Assembly (NCBI GenBank): GCA_965644295.1
Contig: CBFFRP010000375.1
Coordinates: 28,611 to 92,610, forward strand
Length of the DNA: 64,000 bases
DNA from: Paraphysomonas bandaiensis
Taxonomy: Eukaryota > Chrysophyceae
Direction of reading: 5' to 3'
In this document: piece after piece, positions 33,301-47,127 of the stretch
Numbering within the stretch: position 1 is the first letter of the stretch
Layout: the number at the start of each line of letters is the position of its first letter
Notes under the pieces: generated by a model
The model's input: the letters and a program-made list of their open reading frames with translations, nothing else
Told to the model about the DNA's origin: nothing
Database searches by the model: none
Position numbers and translations under genes: made by a program

Positions 33301-36300
33301 GAAGTGTACACAAACCTCATCAATGACATCTAGTTTGTGAAACATCGCAGATGTCGTGCTACCCTTGGATTGAGGTTTCTCTGCTATAATATTGCCTCGT
33401 TTCCCCATTCGCCAAAATAAAAGTGATAGAAGCGCATCCACAACTGGTTCGCTATCTCCACTGAAATCGCACATTCTAGAGGCAATACAGGCAAATCCCT
33501 GAATGCGGTCAAACTGTGACACCAATCGCTGGTCCAGCTGATGAGAACAAAATGTTGACGATGCAAACACGAACGGTATATCTAGCACATACCTCTCCGG
33601 TATTCGAGCTTAGAGATAATCCCAAAAGATGCAACCCTCTGGCTTTTATAGCCACGTGAGAGCACCCTAGGAGATCAAAGATAAAATACCAAAGCGCATT
33701 TCCTACAATCGATAAAAAAATTACCGAACAATACAATTCAACAATTGGTAAGAGCTACCAGGTAAAGCAGATCTGGACATTTGTAAGATCGTTCCCACAA
33801 GTGGTCCATCACAAGCATTCAAAATGCAATCTAATGCCAGCTGTTATTAGAAGAAAACGAAATTAACCAATATCTTGTGAGCGGTAAAAATTTAGCCATA
33901 ATACCTGTACAGCATGAAGTTTCCAAGCTGTATTATATTATACTATATGAGAGCGAATAGGTAGAGAATAAAAGACCTACCTTCTGGAGATGTCGCCTTT
34001 TTCCCCGACACATACAAGGGCACGCTATGCGCTTCATCAGTGGATATTCCCTCACCTCTAGCAGACAAACACTTATCATGCGCAGGACTTTGAGTAGCAC
34101 TTCGTGGTAGATGAGAAGGCAGCATATGTCCCTCAAATCTGCGAAGTCAAGAAATGAACAGCAAAAAGAAAAACGTACTACAGACACACACCTCAATATG
34201 AGCTCAATAAATCGAAACAGGTCTTGCATGTAGTTTACTGAAAACCCGGACGGTGTGGTCATCGCTACTGGTATTGGGAGAGATGGTAATTGCCCTGATG
34301 TACCTGTGATGATCAACTTCAGAAGTCGTGATACAGCCAACTGTAACTTATATGGAAGTGAAGCTGATTTGAGTAATCCAGGGTCTCCAGAGGCAGCGTT
34401 ATCCGTAGCTTTGCGATGCCGCATTGAATGGGAACTTGCCTCCGGATTCGTGGACGTAGTTGGTAACTTAACTCCATACTCGACTCTTCCACCGCAGAAT
34501 GAATCTGTAAGTGCTTGAACACTCTGCACTTCATCGCATGTAATCCACAGAGACAGTATAATGAAAAAAGGCGTCATTCCAATCGCATCCAGAAGTTTCA
34601 TAACATTTTCGGGACTATCATCGCACAATTCAATCAACCACTCCACAGTACTCCGAGCCAATTGCATACGCTTCGGAGAAGCCACAGAAATATTCACGGC
34701 TAAAGACAAAAAATTGATACGTTGAATTTTATCAGGCGCCCTATGAGACTGAAGGGAGAAGCTTTGCAAATTTACAACACCTGGTACGGTTGCAGTTAAA
34801 TCAAATAATACTTGCATGGATGCTTCTGAAGTTATCTGAGGAGTTGCTTGCAAGCAATATAAGATTACAGAATCCACATCACGACGGTTGTACTCGTCAT
34901 ATACATTTCCAGAAGACGTGATGAGACTTGCAATGATGCGCAACGTAGCCACTTGTCGAGGCCTATCTATTACAAGAAGAGGATACCACACAACAAGGCC
35001 ACCCAGCCGCGACATCTCACTGACAACCAACGACGCGCTGTGCACACGCACAGATCCATGGATCATTGTAGACGGGACGTTGTCTTTATCTTCATCTTTC
35101 GAAGGGCCAGAAAACATCGTCAAAAGCTCTGTGACTAATGACGACGAGTTCTGTTGTCCAGATGCAACTGCGCTAGGATCGTTGTAAGAACCGGTTGTAG
35201 AGTCATGATTCTCATACATCGAAAATGAAGATAGCCCCATCTCATCGCGAGGCTGCGCAATGTTATCCATAGCGCGTGATACTGTAGCAGGTGAGAGTGA
35301 TCGAGATATTCGCCGAGAAGATACAGATGGCACTCCAGGTTTGGAGCCACCTTTATCTGAAGCATCCAAATGATCAATTCCACTTGAACGCCTACTGGAG
35401 ACTCGTCCTCTCGACTCTTCAGAGCATACTCCAATGTCCGATTCTCCTTGTGATTGACGCCCTACATCCTTCCCAATTCTATCACTGTGCACTACGGTGG
35501 CACTAGTTCCACTGTACATAGATTCCTCAGGAGAGTATCGAACAAGCTTTCGCAAGGACGAAAATTCGGCGAGTCCAGAGCCAACACCAGAGTGGTAAGC
35601 TGATGCCAACATTGCAGAGTCTGGCATGCCTTCAAAAACGGCAAAACCACCCAAAAATCCACTGAACCCCCCAACTAATGTCTTAAAAGTTTGTAAAAAA
35701 TCCAATTCTCGACTAATTTTGGCTTCAAAATCAGGAGGATAGTTCGCGAATCTGCTCTTTCTGGCCCACGATGATAAACTATCAAGACTAATGTCGTAGG
35801 CTACTTGTTCATCTAGCAAACCCCCGATGCAAGTATGTAGAGGTAGATCACGAGAAGCAGTGGGATACTTTATTCCAACAGGTAGTTGTACATCACGACG
35901 GTCAACGGCTTGTAAACCACTTGATGTGAGCTCAACATATCCCAATGCAGTCCAGTAGAGGACTCGCTTGGAAACTCCGTCAACTGAGCACTGTACCCCA
36001 ACAGATGACAACGACACACATAAAAGGTGCCAACTTCCCATTTCAGACCAATCGTACTCAACGATGACATCAGGTGTACAAAAATGAGCCAACGATGACA
36101 CAATTCTTCCATCCAATCCAAGTACAGCTTCAGCAGGAATATTGGATGGTTCTGAAGTCGAGCATTGGTAATCTGGACATGTAGATTTTTGCTCATTGTA
36201 CGATATACACAACTGCAGAACACGTCTGTCAAGCTTTTCTTCCGGTTGTGCTTGAGAATCGCTGCAACCACCAGAAGCAACGCTTACAGAGTCGTACTCA

Positions 36301-39300
36301 CGAGAACTCACAGTAGTTTTATACATCACACGGAAAAATATGTTCACCGAATTTAATTCACGAGAGCCACCTTGCTGTCGCCTACTACCCGGTCTGGATT
36401 TGATATTGAAGGTATCGCAGTCTGTAATCTGGAGAATGGTAGATATCGGACAGCTACCAAGATTTCCAATCCTTATCCAAGTAACAATCGACATTCCACT
36501 CTGAGGCGATGGTGTCCTAGTAATCGGCGGTAGTACAACTTGAGAAGACAGTGGACAGCCTTGGTCGAAGTGAGTAAATAACTTTGGTCCTGGCAACTCC
36601 ACTGCCATTCCGAGCATATATAAAATTTGACACCCAGCATCATCCAAATCAGATTCGGCATTGATTACGTACTGTCGTGTACCTTTCAAAGGCAATAGGG
36701 GAACCACATTCATCACACCCATCATATCAGTATCATGAATAGTTCGTGCAATGGATACCAACATATCAAGTGCACATGCCGACACAGTTTGTCGAAGAAG
36801 CTGTGAGAGTACATGGCACAGCCTGGTGCGTGATGATTCTGCCGATGTCAACATAATTCTGGTGACAGCTAAATCAGTTCCTCTTCTGCTAATTATCTCA
36901 CCGTTTGAGGGATTGCCATCAATAAAATGGGACACAGCATTCAGCAAAATATTTTGGGACTCACCAGAGCATGCAAGAAGTGTACCGAATATTAATTCCG
37001 CACACTCACTGTTCCGAAATCGAAGCTGAGAATATTTCGGTTCCCAACCGACGACAGTGGTCCAGTCACCATTATTATTCGTGTCGTGAGAGCGAAGGAA
37101 CACCTGCAAGTGCTGTTCAACTGACTGAACTTTTAGAGAAGTTAGAAGAGGATCACTCTGACGAAAAATAACGGTGTCTACAAGACTTCCTCTATTTATA
37201 TCTCCTGACTCACTGCCACTTACTTTTTGTTCTGCAGAATCATTGGTACTTGCGTTTTGAGCTTGAGGTACATCGGCCCTGACAAGCAAGGAATCATACA
37301 AGACTCGTAAAATTAAATCATCTAAATGCGACAAACTCCAACCAAGGCCATCTAGCAAAGGATTATACTCCCCACTTTCACACCCCTCGTATACTTTTCC
37401 ATCTTGCAGGCCCCCACTACGAATAAAATGACTCCGACTACTCAACGCAGTTGAAATATCATCTGCACGAGGGCTATATGTAGAATCCCCAACAACTGAC
37501 GGTGGAGGAGTCGGCATTGTAGAGAAAGAATATCCTCTGGGAACCCCATGTAAAGAAAACGAACCACGACCAGTGCTCGCATCATCCCAATCAATACTGT
37601 CTGTTGTAAAAAGGGTAGACAGATCCTGCCTCGATTTGTTATCAACACTTCCCCGTAATACTCCTCCAGTACTACTTGACGACACTTGACGAGTATTCGA
37701 TGGTATAGAAGGACTACATGAAACGCTCCAGAATGCAAACGATGGACACACACAATCTGATATTTGCTTTACAGCAAGATTTCGAGCAAAAAATATGGGC
37801 GCTAAGTCGGATGCACTGGAACACGAATTTCCTTTATTCTTAAAAATACTTTTAGAAATCTCTCGGGTAGCAAATCTCAAGCACATGCACACTAGATTGC
37901 GGTCATCTTTCGAGTTCTCTAGCAGATGTTCATATTGTTTCCGAGTACATGACACTTCATTAGTCTTGAGCGCAGACAATCTCATCCAGGTTGAAAACGC
38001 AGGACTTGGAGCTAACCATTGTCCACCGCCAATACATAGCTCAATAAGCGTATTAGCAAGATATATATTTTGTCGATCAGAAGATGCATGTACAATAAAT
38101 GGTAAAATGGTCCTTGCAAATCGTGTCACTCCAAAGCAGTCATCAAACTTCTCTTTTGCCAGCCTGTTGTTTGTAATGAGACTTACAAATGCAGCAAGTG
38201 TACTCCACCACTCTTCAATATGTATATCCGATAGGCAATTGTCGCTATCATCAAATGTACAACAATCACTCTTAGAGCTATCACTACGAAATAATGCCGT
38301 CCGTATTCTGGAATCACATCTCTCCCCAAACAAGCAGTCCACAAAGAGTTCCACAGCGCCGTATTTGACCATATGTGATTGGATCCAGCGGTTCGATGTA
38401 GGAATGTGAAAATACAAAGCACCTGTAATTCCCAAAAAATGACCAAAATATGTTTTCTGAGGTATACATGCCTACCTTTTGACCCATTAGTTCTTGTGAT
38501 GTCCGCTGAGCATGTTGTATGCTGCAAGATACTAGTTAATTTGCTTTGCACGCTTGCAGCATGAGGATCAGACAGCAAAGGCAACCAGCTATCCCCTCCC
38601 ATCAATATCCTCAGTTCTTGAACAACAAATATCTTCACTGCAGAGGATACTAACTGGTGGCCTGCTGGAGGCAAAGCGCACACTATGCGACGATTATCAT
38701 CTTGTGACAGTGAATCTTTCTGAACTCCATTACAGGCGAAGTTGTTCCATGGATGCATCACATTATGCGACGATGACAGCTGTATATCATCATGAGCTGG
38801 GCATCCTAACAACCATACGAGCCATTTCAACAAAGATGTAGCGTGAGTTATGTCCGCACGATACGCACTAGCAATAATTTCTCTCAGTGTCCACACAGCA
38901 TACTGCTTATCGCTGGAGGTGAGTGCAAAAAAGCGACTTCTATCAGTTATCATCAGTACCAAACATGAATCGCCCCCAACTTCACGAAACGTTCGAATTC
39001 TATTTATCAAATCCACACGAGAAGTCGCTGGCAAATGAGCCAAGGCAGTATCACATTTAGCATCACAAAAATACCGCGATAAAACTTGAACACACAACGA
39101 AAAGCAAACGCGTCGTGACTTGTAATGGGTATCTTCGGGAGGCTCACAATCTCCTCCATAATTATCTACGGCCTCTGCAGCGCACTGCTCCCCAACAAAC
39201 CCATCAAACAAATCCACATTCCCGAAAACTGAATTACTTCCTGCAAGGTAAGCGGGTGGCAATCATGTCAGGGCAATAAACCACTGCACACAAGAATACC

Positions 39301-42300
39301 TGTTTCGTCATCATTAATCGCGGCAAAAATAAGATGACGCAATGTTAACAAAAGCGGGTGCAAGGTCACTTCTGGGATATCAAGATGTCTGGCCTATACC
39401 AATGTTAAAGTCAATAAGATCCAATGAATGTAGAACATACCCGTCTGTCGTCAACGATGCGTCGAATTTGACAAAGGAATAGCGCAATAACCGATGCAAT
39501 CGCCTCCAAATGTGCTGTTGCGAAAGGGGCGATGATATCCATGTTGGTGACATCTGAGGATTTCGTTTCAAATATAGAGCGTACTTCGTCATCAAGTTGT
39601 TCTCGCAGAGACTCATCCGTATACCCTGCAGATAGAATCGGGAATCGAACATGGGATCGTTTAGTTACCGCCTTGTGAAAAACTCGATCACATTCACGAC
39701 ACAATTTATGTAGACCTTCGCATATGCAGCTGAAAAGAGATATCATATTAACCAAAACATATCTAGTATACATACAACCTGTGATTAGAACATTCGAAAA
39801 CAGCATCCTCTGCTTCACAATATGAACATCGAGAAGATAATGATCCCACTACATTTTCCGAGTGCTGTCCTGTCAGAGACGATAGTGGAGTGCGCTTTGT
39901 TTCATTGTGAGATTTTCCAGGCTCTATACGAGGTGAAAGCGGTGGTAGCGTGTTTCGAACAGCTGCTGAGAACCGATATACCAGAAAAACGAAAAGTGAC
40001 AACTGTTGAACTCCAGACGTCGAGTCTATGACTGCTATTCGAAGTAACAAAGAGCTAACTAGTCTGATAAGCATAAGTGCTCTATCAACTTCATCGGCTA
40101 CATCACCAGGTTCTACTTCGTGGCTGAATATTGTATCCGCTGATGAGATAACACTGTTACTGACACGATTATCGCTGGGCTGGTTGAATTCTTGTCGAAC
40201 ACTGCCACTGCTTTCACCAGAATGGCCCGTAGAAGTCGATGTAATGTTGACACTTACACCACTTTGGCAATCATGCCCCTGCTCTGATTTTTGTAAAAAA
40301 GATAACGGGCGGGGTGAACTATGAGAAGCCTTGCTGTCGCCTTCACAGCTAACACTATCCAAATTTTGGTCAGTTCCACAATTACCGGTCAACTTTTTCA
40401 CTGTAACGTATTTTAAAATACTGTTCTCGACAAGTAACGTCGACAGCATACGCACACCTCCACAAGAACGCAATGCGACAACACACAATGGGTTAATTCG
40501 CAATATAGCATCTATGATCACGATGCCCAACTGTCTCAGCGGGCCAGAGCTACCCAAGAATCTAACTACAAACTTCAAGGCCTCCATATTGCGGACAAAA
40601 TATCCATTGCGCCTGGCATCATCATACGATGAATCCATGCAGTATTTCATCATACTACGCGTGATAATAGTATCAAAAACAAGCGACAATATGAACACTA
40701 CCACGCTCGAATCACAATCAGGTGACCAGTGGCTTCGCTCCATGGGCTCTGAATGCGAAAACATTCCAGAGGTAATTTCATGCTCAACACACTCCGAGCA
40801 CCCATTGCAGCTTTTCATCTTGCCTCTGGCTTCAACAAGTGCATTGATTCTAATGAACAAAGCATCATAACCTCCACGAGCACCAAAATCTTTCTGTGCG
40901 GACTGGTGAGTACATAAATATCTTCTAGTTGTACACAGCAGACAACAAGCCATATCATCTCTATATCGTGGCACTGAATGTATATCAGCCAAACTCAATA
41001 TCAACAAAGAGGTAACATCCTGTGGTTCGAGCATTACAAAATCACATTGGCATAGGATATTATCACTCGCTACCTGGTCCACCATATGGTTTATCACACT
41101 TTCTTCTCTATCAAAATGAACCTGCGGTCCCCCCGTGTCCATGCTTACAGAGGCTTCGCTAACCGGCATTCTGTCCTCTATTCCATTCTCAGGTGCAGAT
41201 ACAAGAGTCTCTAGTCGTTGGTTTTCGGCCTCAATGTCTGATTGGAGTATCGCGATATCGAACTTTGGTGTCTCACATAACACAGCATCTTCGTTCCCGC
41301 CATCTGTCGCCGGTGGAACTCTGTCCCCACCATTTAAACGCTGAAGCCATGTCGCAGAGAGAGGAGCACTGCTGCACAAAAGGTAAACACGCTACGGAGA
41401 AACAGAAAAATTAAACACCTGATGATCTCGTGCACAACACTGAACGCCATGCTTATACCTCTCGTGGCCATAGATAACGGACTCTCATCATTAGCTGAAG
41501 ATTGTTGTGTTGAATGTGGTCGAATAACGTTCGGGACGCTGGAACTACTACTACTGCCTTTGATAGAGAAGTCAGCTTGCTGTTGATTTCCGTGCATGTT
41601 GTTTCTTTGTTGTGTTTCTATGGCAGCACTACTCCCGTTGAGACAACCGTGCTGCACGGCAAGCACCTCAACAAGTAGGTCTGTGTAGCGGGAGCAAGTC
41701 TGATGCGACGCCGAAATGATATCTCCAGACGACGCTTCCACAGTCAACAGATCGCTCAATGCTCGGAAACCTCCGGCTCGACAAAACTATGGAATAGATA
41801 AAACATATCTAACGCTAATTAATTGAAATGGATATCACTTTACCTCAATCCTACAGTCAGCGTGACGCACAACATGCCCCACTATCGACAGTGTCAACCG
41901 TCTATCCTCGTGGTATTCAACACTCTTTAGAACAGTCAAAATACGACTATAACACGATTATATCATAAAACAGCCTTCCGTATTATCAAATGTACCTGAC
42001 AATGCCATGTGCGCTCACAATTTGTTCACGATTCTTTTCTTCACGGAGACACAGCTCACCAACTAATAGTGCTTTACGCAGCGCATCTCCTAAAGTACTA
42101 CGTTCTGATGTGTCAAGTGAGTTCCACTGTTCCCTCAGCTGCAACGCTGAGCGCTGGGCCACATCAAGCAGGCCTGTTATAATGACAGATATGTCTTCAA
42201 ACAATTCATCCATTATCGTAGGAAGCTGGGCATCTGCATCTAGGATATTCTCCATAAAAGATGATAGTGTCTGAAGTCTCGCGGCATCACCACTACCATT

Positions 42301-42434
42301 AGCATCATTCTATACACGATATATAACACTATAGAGTCAGAGTAATAATATATAACCTGCAAATATTCTGCCCATAAATTACGCAGAATTTTCCCAGTGC
42401 GATGTACAGAGAGTCTTTTCTTTATTATTTGCAT
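30371..42434 (-). CDS. Giant BEACH-family-like (LYST/neurobeachin/WDFY) scaffold protein without the PH-BEACH-WD40 end, 19 exons
   Basis: Minus-strand exons: 42357-42434, 41996-42309, 41844-41946, 41419-41786, 39779-41371, 39441-39729, 39300-39393, 38476-39240, 34192-38422, 33981-34138, 33905-33927, 33759-33840, 33593-33702, 33316-33537, 32384-33271, 31017-32335, 30899-30974, 30630-30851, 30371-30568. Total 11133 nt, 3710 residues. Seen: helical, armadillo-like N-terminal third; a Cys/His cluster created at the exon 5/6 junction near residue 819 (CSYC...CSNH...C-x-C...CRECDRVFH), like a B-box; a concanavalin-type domain about 1840-2140 (GMSIVTWIRI ... LGGFAVFEGMPDS), typical of BEACH proteins; low-complexity acidic and Ser-rich linkers; and a charged helical stretch at 3546-3645 like that preceding the PH-BEACH unit. 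A stop then follows. BEACH proteins act in vesicle and lysosome traffic. The family call is by architecture, not by the diagnostic domain. Confidence 0.66.
32336..32383 (-). other. 48-nt in-frame intron without stop inside the BEACH-like gene
   Basis: Starts GTAGATCAG and ends TTTTCTTGCAG on the minus strand, has the local intron length, and codes hydrophobic residues (LYRGICFTLIFL) unlike its surroundings. Its length is a multiple of three and it lacks stops, so retention would add 16 residues without breaking the frame. Confidence 0.55.
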
Positions 42435-42959
42435 TTCTGATAGTGATTTAGAAGAATATAAGAGGTAACATACACTTGTTCTATATCGTATTATACGATG
42501 ATAAGTATTACTATTAAGCGAGCTGGACACTGAAGAGAAGACAGCAAATGGAACGATGATATCCTCGAATTAAATCATTCATATGAAAGCATAATATATT
42601 CATGTTCAAGAACTTCATATCGAGACCATTCAAATAATGAAACATATGAACAAGCCCGCATCATATCATCTACAGTATCTCATATATATCATAGTCAAGT
42701 CACATGTCATGAGAGGTCGCAGTGATCCACTTCCACTTCATTCATTATTACACTTCAGACTTCTGGCCACAATAGAATAATACAATGTATTTTATATTGT
42801 AGTTTTTATTGGAATATAAAACGAAGTCACGAGCAGCAGATTATTACCAGTATATATTTAAATTTCATCTCAGTCACTTATACACAGTTGCCCTTTACTC
42901 TGGAATATCATACCAGTGATATCCTCAGCTACTGTATATTATCTTTGCTCATTATTACC
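42435..42959. promoter_or_regulatory. Divergent promoter region between two genes
   Basis: 525 bp separate the start codons of the BEACH-like gene (-) and the unknown gene (+). The region holds a TATATATTTAAA near 42851-42862, about 100 bp before the plus-strand ATG. It is duplicated nearly unchanged at 50846-51370 and, mostly, at 58940-59431. Confidence 0.55.
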
Positions 42960-45095
42960 ATGTCATCTGGGCCTGAGTTATCTGCAGCTGCAATGATAAA
43001 ACGATTTCGTGAAGGCAAACCAATGAGTCGTGAAGAGCGTAGGACCAGAGACATTGGTGAGATGTGGTGGATAGATAAAGATAAACCCTTGGAGGATGAT
43101 AATTCAGATAGCATTGAATCACTTCCTCGTCCTTCTCCGCTGAAACCTATGAATCAATCCCGGCCCACTGATGTAGATAAGTTTAAGGACGATCTTGACC
43201 CATTGTCACATTACAGATTCTCGGATTCATTTGATAACAGAAGAAGTAACAGAGGAAAGCAGGAAGTAAAGAATCTTTCATGGCGTCACGAATCTATTGA
43301 CGATCTTATAGCTGGTGACATAAGTGATACGCATAGAATGGCTCCAATATTCCGTAGTAGTGGGTCGCAGAGCAAATATTTCCGAAATGATGATACCGCT
43401 AAAGGGAGAACACACAGTTCACTACTAAATGATTCATATGAGTTCAAGCACCCAAGTGTAATGGATAGTTTGGAAGGTAATAGGGATGTACTGCACACAC
43501 GTGATGGCCTGGGTGTTTCTGTGGACACACTAGGCAGTGCCGGGTTTAAAGCTCTACTAGCTCCTCATCTGAAACTAGATGGAAAGGATATTACGCCGAC
43601 TGTGGTAGATGGAGGTACTAAAATGGATGATATCAATTCAGGCCTTGAAGTGCTTATTAAAACACTTGGAGGGCGACAAGAGAAGTTTCTGACGGAACAT
43701 GGGGTGGATGAAACCGTCACACAAGTAAGTTGGCATCTCGCACGCGATTAGTAGTATGCTCATGTATATACATGTACATATATTTATATGTCTACTCTAA
43801 CACTTGACACGTTACAGGTCTGTAATAGGCTGCAGGCTGATATGAGCAGCTTTACAGCTGCGTTCAAAGAGAAACATTCTGCTGAAGAAGCGGCAGAGGC
43901 AGCGCAGCGTGCCCGCGACGAGGAGATGCGGGAAGCCGGTCGACAAGAAGAACGGGCTCGGGCTGTCTTAGACTACCAGTATTTTAGGTCTCTCACAGAC
44001 GAACCACACTCTTCAAAACGATTGCCAGAGCGTGACGCTAGCCAGAACAGTCCAGAGTCTGGTGAAGAATGCAAGGTCTCTGGCAAAGACCCTTCTGACC
44101 CTTCTGCCACTAGTGTAAATAGTCGACCTAATGGTTATAGACACGGTGTATATAACAGGCCCCCATGGCGGGAACAGCTGCTGGACGAAATATGTGACTC
44201 TGCTTCGACATTTTTTCCAGATAATGCTTTCGCAGAAGCTGGAAGTCAGGCTGATATTTTGCGTCGAGGAAACAGGGGGCGAAAGGTAATGGCTTCATCG
44301 CACACCTTGCACTTACCGGACCCTCCCGCTGCGTGGTTGCGACGGCCCTGTTCCTCTGATCTTGTTCCGCCACCGAAGCCTGATCCCCCCGCTCCTGACA
44401 GTGACCATGAAAAAGAAACACAGATAGAGGGTCCAAGTGTACGACATAGCGTTGTTAGTCGCGCAGCCCGAGATGTAATTGAGGTTACCTTAAATTCCGC
44501 TATGAAGACCCTCAGCATGCGTTTACCAGAAGGAAGTGAAGTCGAAGCAAAGGAGACAAGTACTACAATGATTGCTAATGATCCGGAAGTAAAGAAGAGT
44601 GACGCACCGATTCCATCATCTGCCCCTGACACAGGGAAAGTTACAATGTCCAAGGATGACCTCAAGACGTTGGACGATTTGCTCGACAAGCATGCTGCAG
44701 ACCTTTCACCTCACCTTCACTCTATACTTGATTTTACACCAACGGGTCGGGCACCTATTGCCTTTCATACTATGGCAGATGTTGAAACAGCATGGGCACG
44801 TCCTGCAGGCCGAAGGGTTAGAAGTTTAAATATGCAAAGCGGCAACTACAAACCCTCTGCACCATTTGTGCATATAGAGATGCAGGCGCCCCCTCAACCT
44901 CCGCCTGTGGCAGCTCGTCATACGAAGAGACCGCCAAATATTACCTCTTCTTCACAAAATTATGACTATAGCCAAAACAGACGTGAAAGATCGCCTCACA
45001 TATCAAACCTGCAGAATGATAGTTCTTTTCACTCAAGGGAACGTTACCTTCGAGATATGAGGGCATTTCGACTACAATTCAGCAGTAGTTGCTAG
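42960..45095 (+). CDS. Unknown protein with charged coiled-coil region, two exons
   Basis: Exons 42960-43724 and 43818-45095, 93-nt intron (Q|GTAAGT...TTACAG|V), 680 residues. An in-frame run upstream to 42888 has no ATG, so the start at 42960 (MSSGPELSAAAMIKRFREGK) is chosen. Nothing recognised. Visible: an N-terminal basic helix with repeated RREERRTRD-type charge, a low-complexity Ser/Asp linker, a helical segment about 215-300 with a strongly charged Ala/Glu/Arg coiled coil (EEAAEAAQRARDEEMREAG), proline-rich linkers, and a basic C-terminus (RERYLRDMRAFRLQ). No signal peptide or membrane segment. A structural or cytoskeletal role is possible but not shown. Its first exon is duplicated twice downstream. 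Confidence 0.8.
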
Positions 45096-45452
45096 ATGTA
45101 TTTATCACAATGTGTACGTTATTAGTCCATAATATCCATAAATAACTTTATGAATTGTTGATATAATACAGAAAGTTGCTCATAATTGTCCTACACTTCG
45201 TGTAGTTGTTTTGTGTGTAATCTCGAAGTGTACGTAGTGAATAACGCGAGCCGTAAGAGGGATTGGCGTGAAGTTAAAAGATATATAATATGTAATATCC
45301 CTAGATACTAGGGATGCGAAACAACTTATCGATTTCCAATAAGTGAAATTGGGACAGGAAATGACAATGGCAAACACAATAGACTAAAACCTGCTTCAAT
45401 TGATTATAACATGAAATATAAGTAATACGATCAATTTGATAATGGTCAAGTC
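45096..45452. other. Intergenic, no gene seen
   Basis: AT-rich 3' flank of the preceding gene; contains a possible AATATA/AATAAC polyadenylation environment, otherwise nothing recognised. Confidence 0.4.
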
Positions 45453-45566
45453 ATGTGATTGGAGTTTTGCTGGTCAAGGAAGGTATTTACTTTATGACTA
45501 CATTGGAAATCGTGCTGATTTAATATGAGTAAGCTTGATAAGCATGTAGAATGCACTGATTCGATA
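45453..45566 (+). repeat. 114-bp direct repeat, left copy
   Basis: Identical by eye to 48090-48203 (starts ATGTGATTGGAGTTTTGCTGG, shown here in shorter form ATGTGATTGG; ends GATTCGATA). The pair brackets the Copia fragment and palindrome at 45567-48089. Confidence 0.9.
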
Positions 45567-46137
45567 AAATAAGATTTAAGGTTAGTCTTGATATTTAGCA
45601 AGGATATACTTGATATTATTAGAGATAAAGATTGAACGATAAGGCCTAATAGTATAATAGCAAGACATGTTTGAGCAGAGCGTTAGCACCACACGTGTGC
45701 GTATCTTGTACAGTCGCGTATCATGTATAGTTTGGTAATTATTCAGTCTATTTGGTATTTCATTGTATACGTGTGTTGTATTCACGCGTTAAGAGATATA
45801 TGTGAATCAATGACTCCTAATACTCCTCCTCAATGAAATAATCATATGACGTATACATAGATATATGGATATAGGTGTATATATTTGGAGATAGTTCTAC
45901 TGAGGGTAAAACCCACGAGTGTAATCACAGATTGTGGATTACACTGATGTCAACATACAGCATACTCGTGGGAAACTCCGTAGATCTCTAAGTCATCCAT
46001 CGTGGTCTCTTGGTTGAGTTCTCTGCCGGTGGGATAGATACTTTTGTTCTTTTATTGCTAGCAGGTATGTTGATACCTCCCCCCCCCCATTAGTGAATCC
46101 CGCAATCTGTGGAACGTGTTTGATGTGAGGGGTTTAG

Positions 46138-46869
46138 TTAGAATGTCGGCCAGCATATATAAGCAGCCACGTGGCCTTTGATGACTGTGATTCTTGTCGT
46201 GATGTATTGGAGGCCATCCTGTGGATCTGTGTAGGTCATTCCAACGAGGTATTGGAAGCTCTCGGCTATTCGATTCTCTGAATTTTCTTCTCTCAGTGAT
46301 GATTCGATTTCAGCGTAATAGTTTTCTTTGACGTCGGGGATGCACTCATTGAAAAAGACGTGACTTGAGATTACAAAGTCCTTGAGTGAAGGTACATATA
46401 TGACGTACCCTGGTCCATCCTCTCGGTATCCCATGAAGTACCCAATATGGCTGTGTGGAGACCAATCGTTTCTTCTCTGAGACTTGTCTATGAATGTATG
46501 GCATTTGCAACCCCAGATCCTGGCGTAAGATAAATCGGGGGCCTCGTCGTGGATGAACTGATACGGTGATATGAATCCCTTTGCAGTGGCGCATGGCAGG
46601 CGATTTTTCCTATGCGTGACGGTGGACATGGCCTGTTCCCAGAAGTTGGGTGGTAGGCCTGAGTTGCAAATGGATGCAAGCGTTCTTTCCTTGGTCGTGC
46701 GCCATGGTCGTTCTTGAATGGGGTTGTCTTCAGGCGTGTATGGAGCGTTGAAGGTCCAGGTTGATCCTAATTTTCTCAGCAAGTTCAGTACACGATGTGA
46801 AACTAGCTCACGGCCACCATCAGCATGATAGTGTATTAGCCGTTTGCCTTTCGAATGCAGATAATCCAC
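46138..46869 (-). pseudogene. Copia integrase core fragment
   Basis: Contains YHADGGRELVSHRV (second catalytic Asp), a D-E spacing ending in NPIQERPWRTTKER (catalytic Glu), GLPPNFWEQAM, and RIWGCKCHTFID with GYFMGYREDGPGYVIY, the integrase C-terminal block. Residues after TRITVIKGHVAAY run into the deletion junction and an out-of-frame RNase H tail. Confidence 0.85.
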
Positions 46870-46926
46870 AATTTTCTGAATGCACTCAATGACAAAATCC
46901 TCGGTTCTGTGTTTTCCATAGAATGT

Positions 46927-47127
46927 TCAACTGTATCTTGAAGCTGCATCGGTAGCTCCGAAGACTACGGTGTTTCCTGTGACTATTGCTGGAGGTGAAA
47001 ATGGTCCAGTAAAATCAACTGCTATAAGCCCTCCAAGCTCCTGCGATCTTCTGGTTTTTGTCGGTATCATTTGCCTTGTCTCGCGCCTATGTTTCCTCCT
47101 GTGAGCCTTGCCTTGCGCAGCCATCAC
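46927..47127 (-). pseudogene. Copia pre-integrase / integrase first-Asp fragment
   Basis: IAVDFTGPFSPPAIVTG carries the first catalytic aspartate of the integrase; the upstream basic stretch HRRKHRRETRQM leads in from the pre-integrase zinc finger. It is separated from the core by a frameshift and stop near 46926. Confidence 0.7.

Noticed and set aside
34888-41344. Numerous 60-200 codon plus-strand frames opposite the giant gene
   Set aside because: They are antisense shadows of long coding exons with no domain content of their own.
42240-42530. Continuous minus-strand frame across the first intron of the BEACH-like gene
   Set aside because: It begins with GTG and reads through a clear 47-nt GT...AG intron; the spliced model keeps a better frame into exon 2.
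46079-46088. Run of ten C as a possible assembly gap or error
   Set aside because: It lies where a Copia polypurine tract is expected (ten G on the coding strand), so it is plausibly genuine, although its exact length is uncertain.
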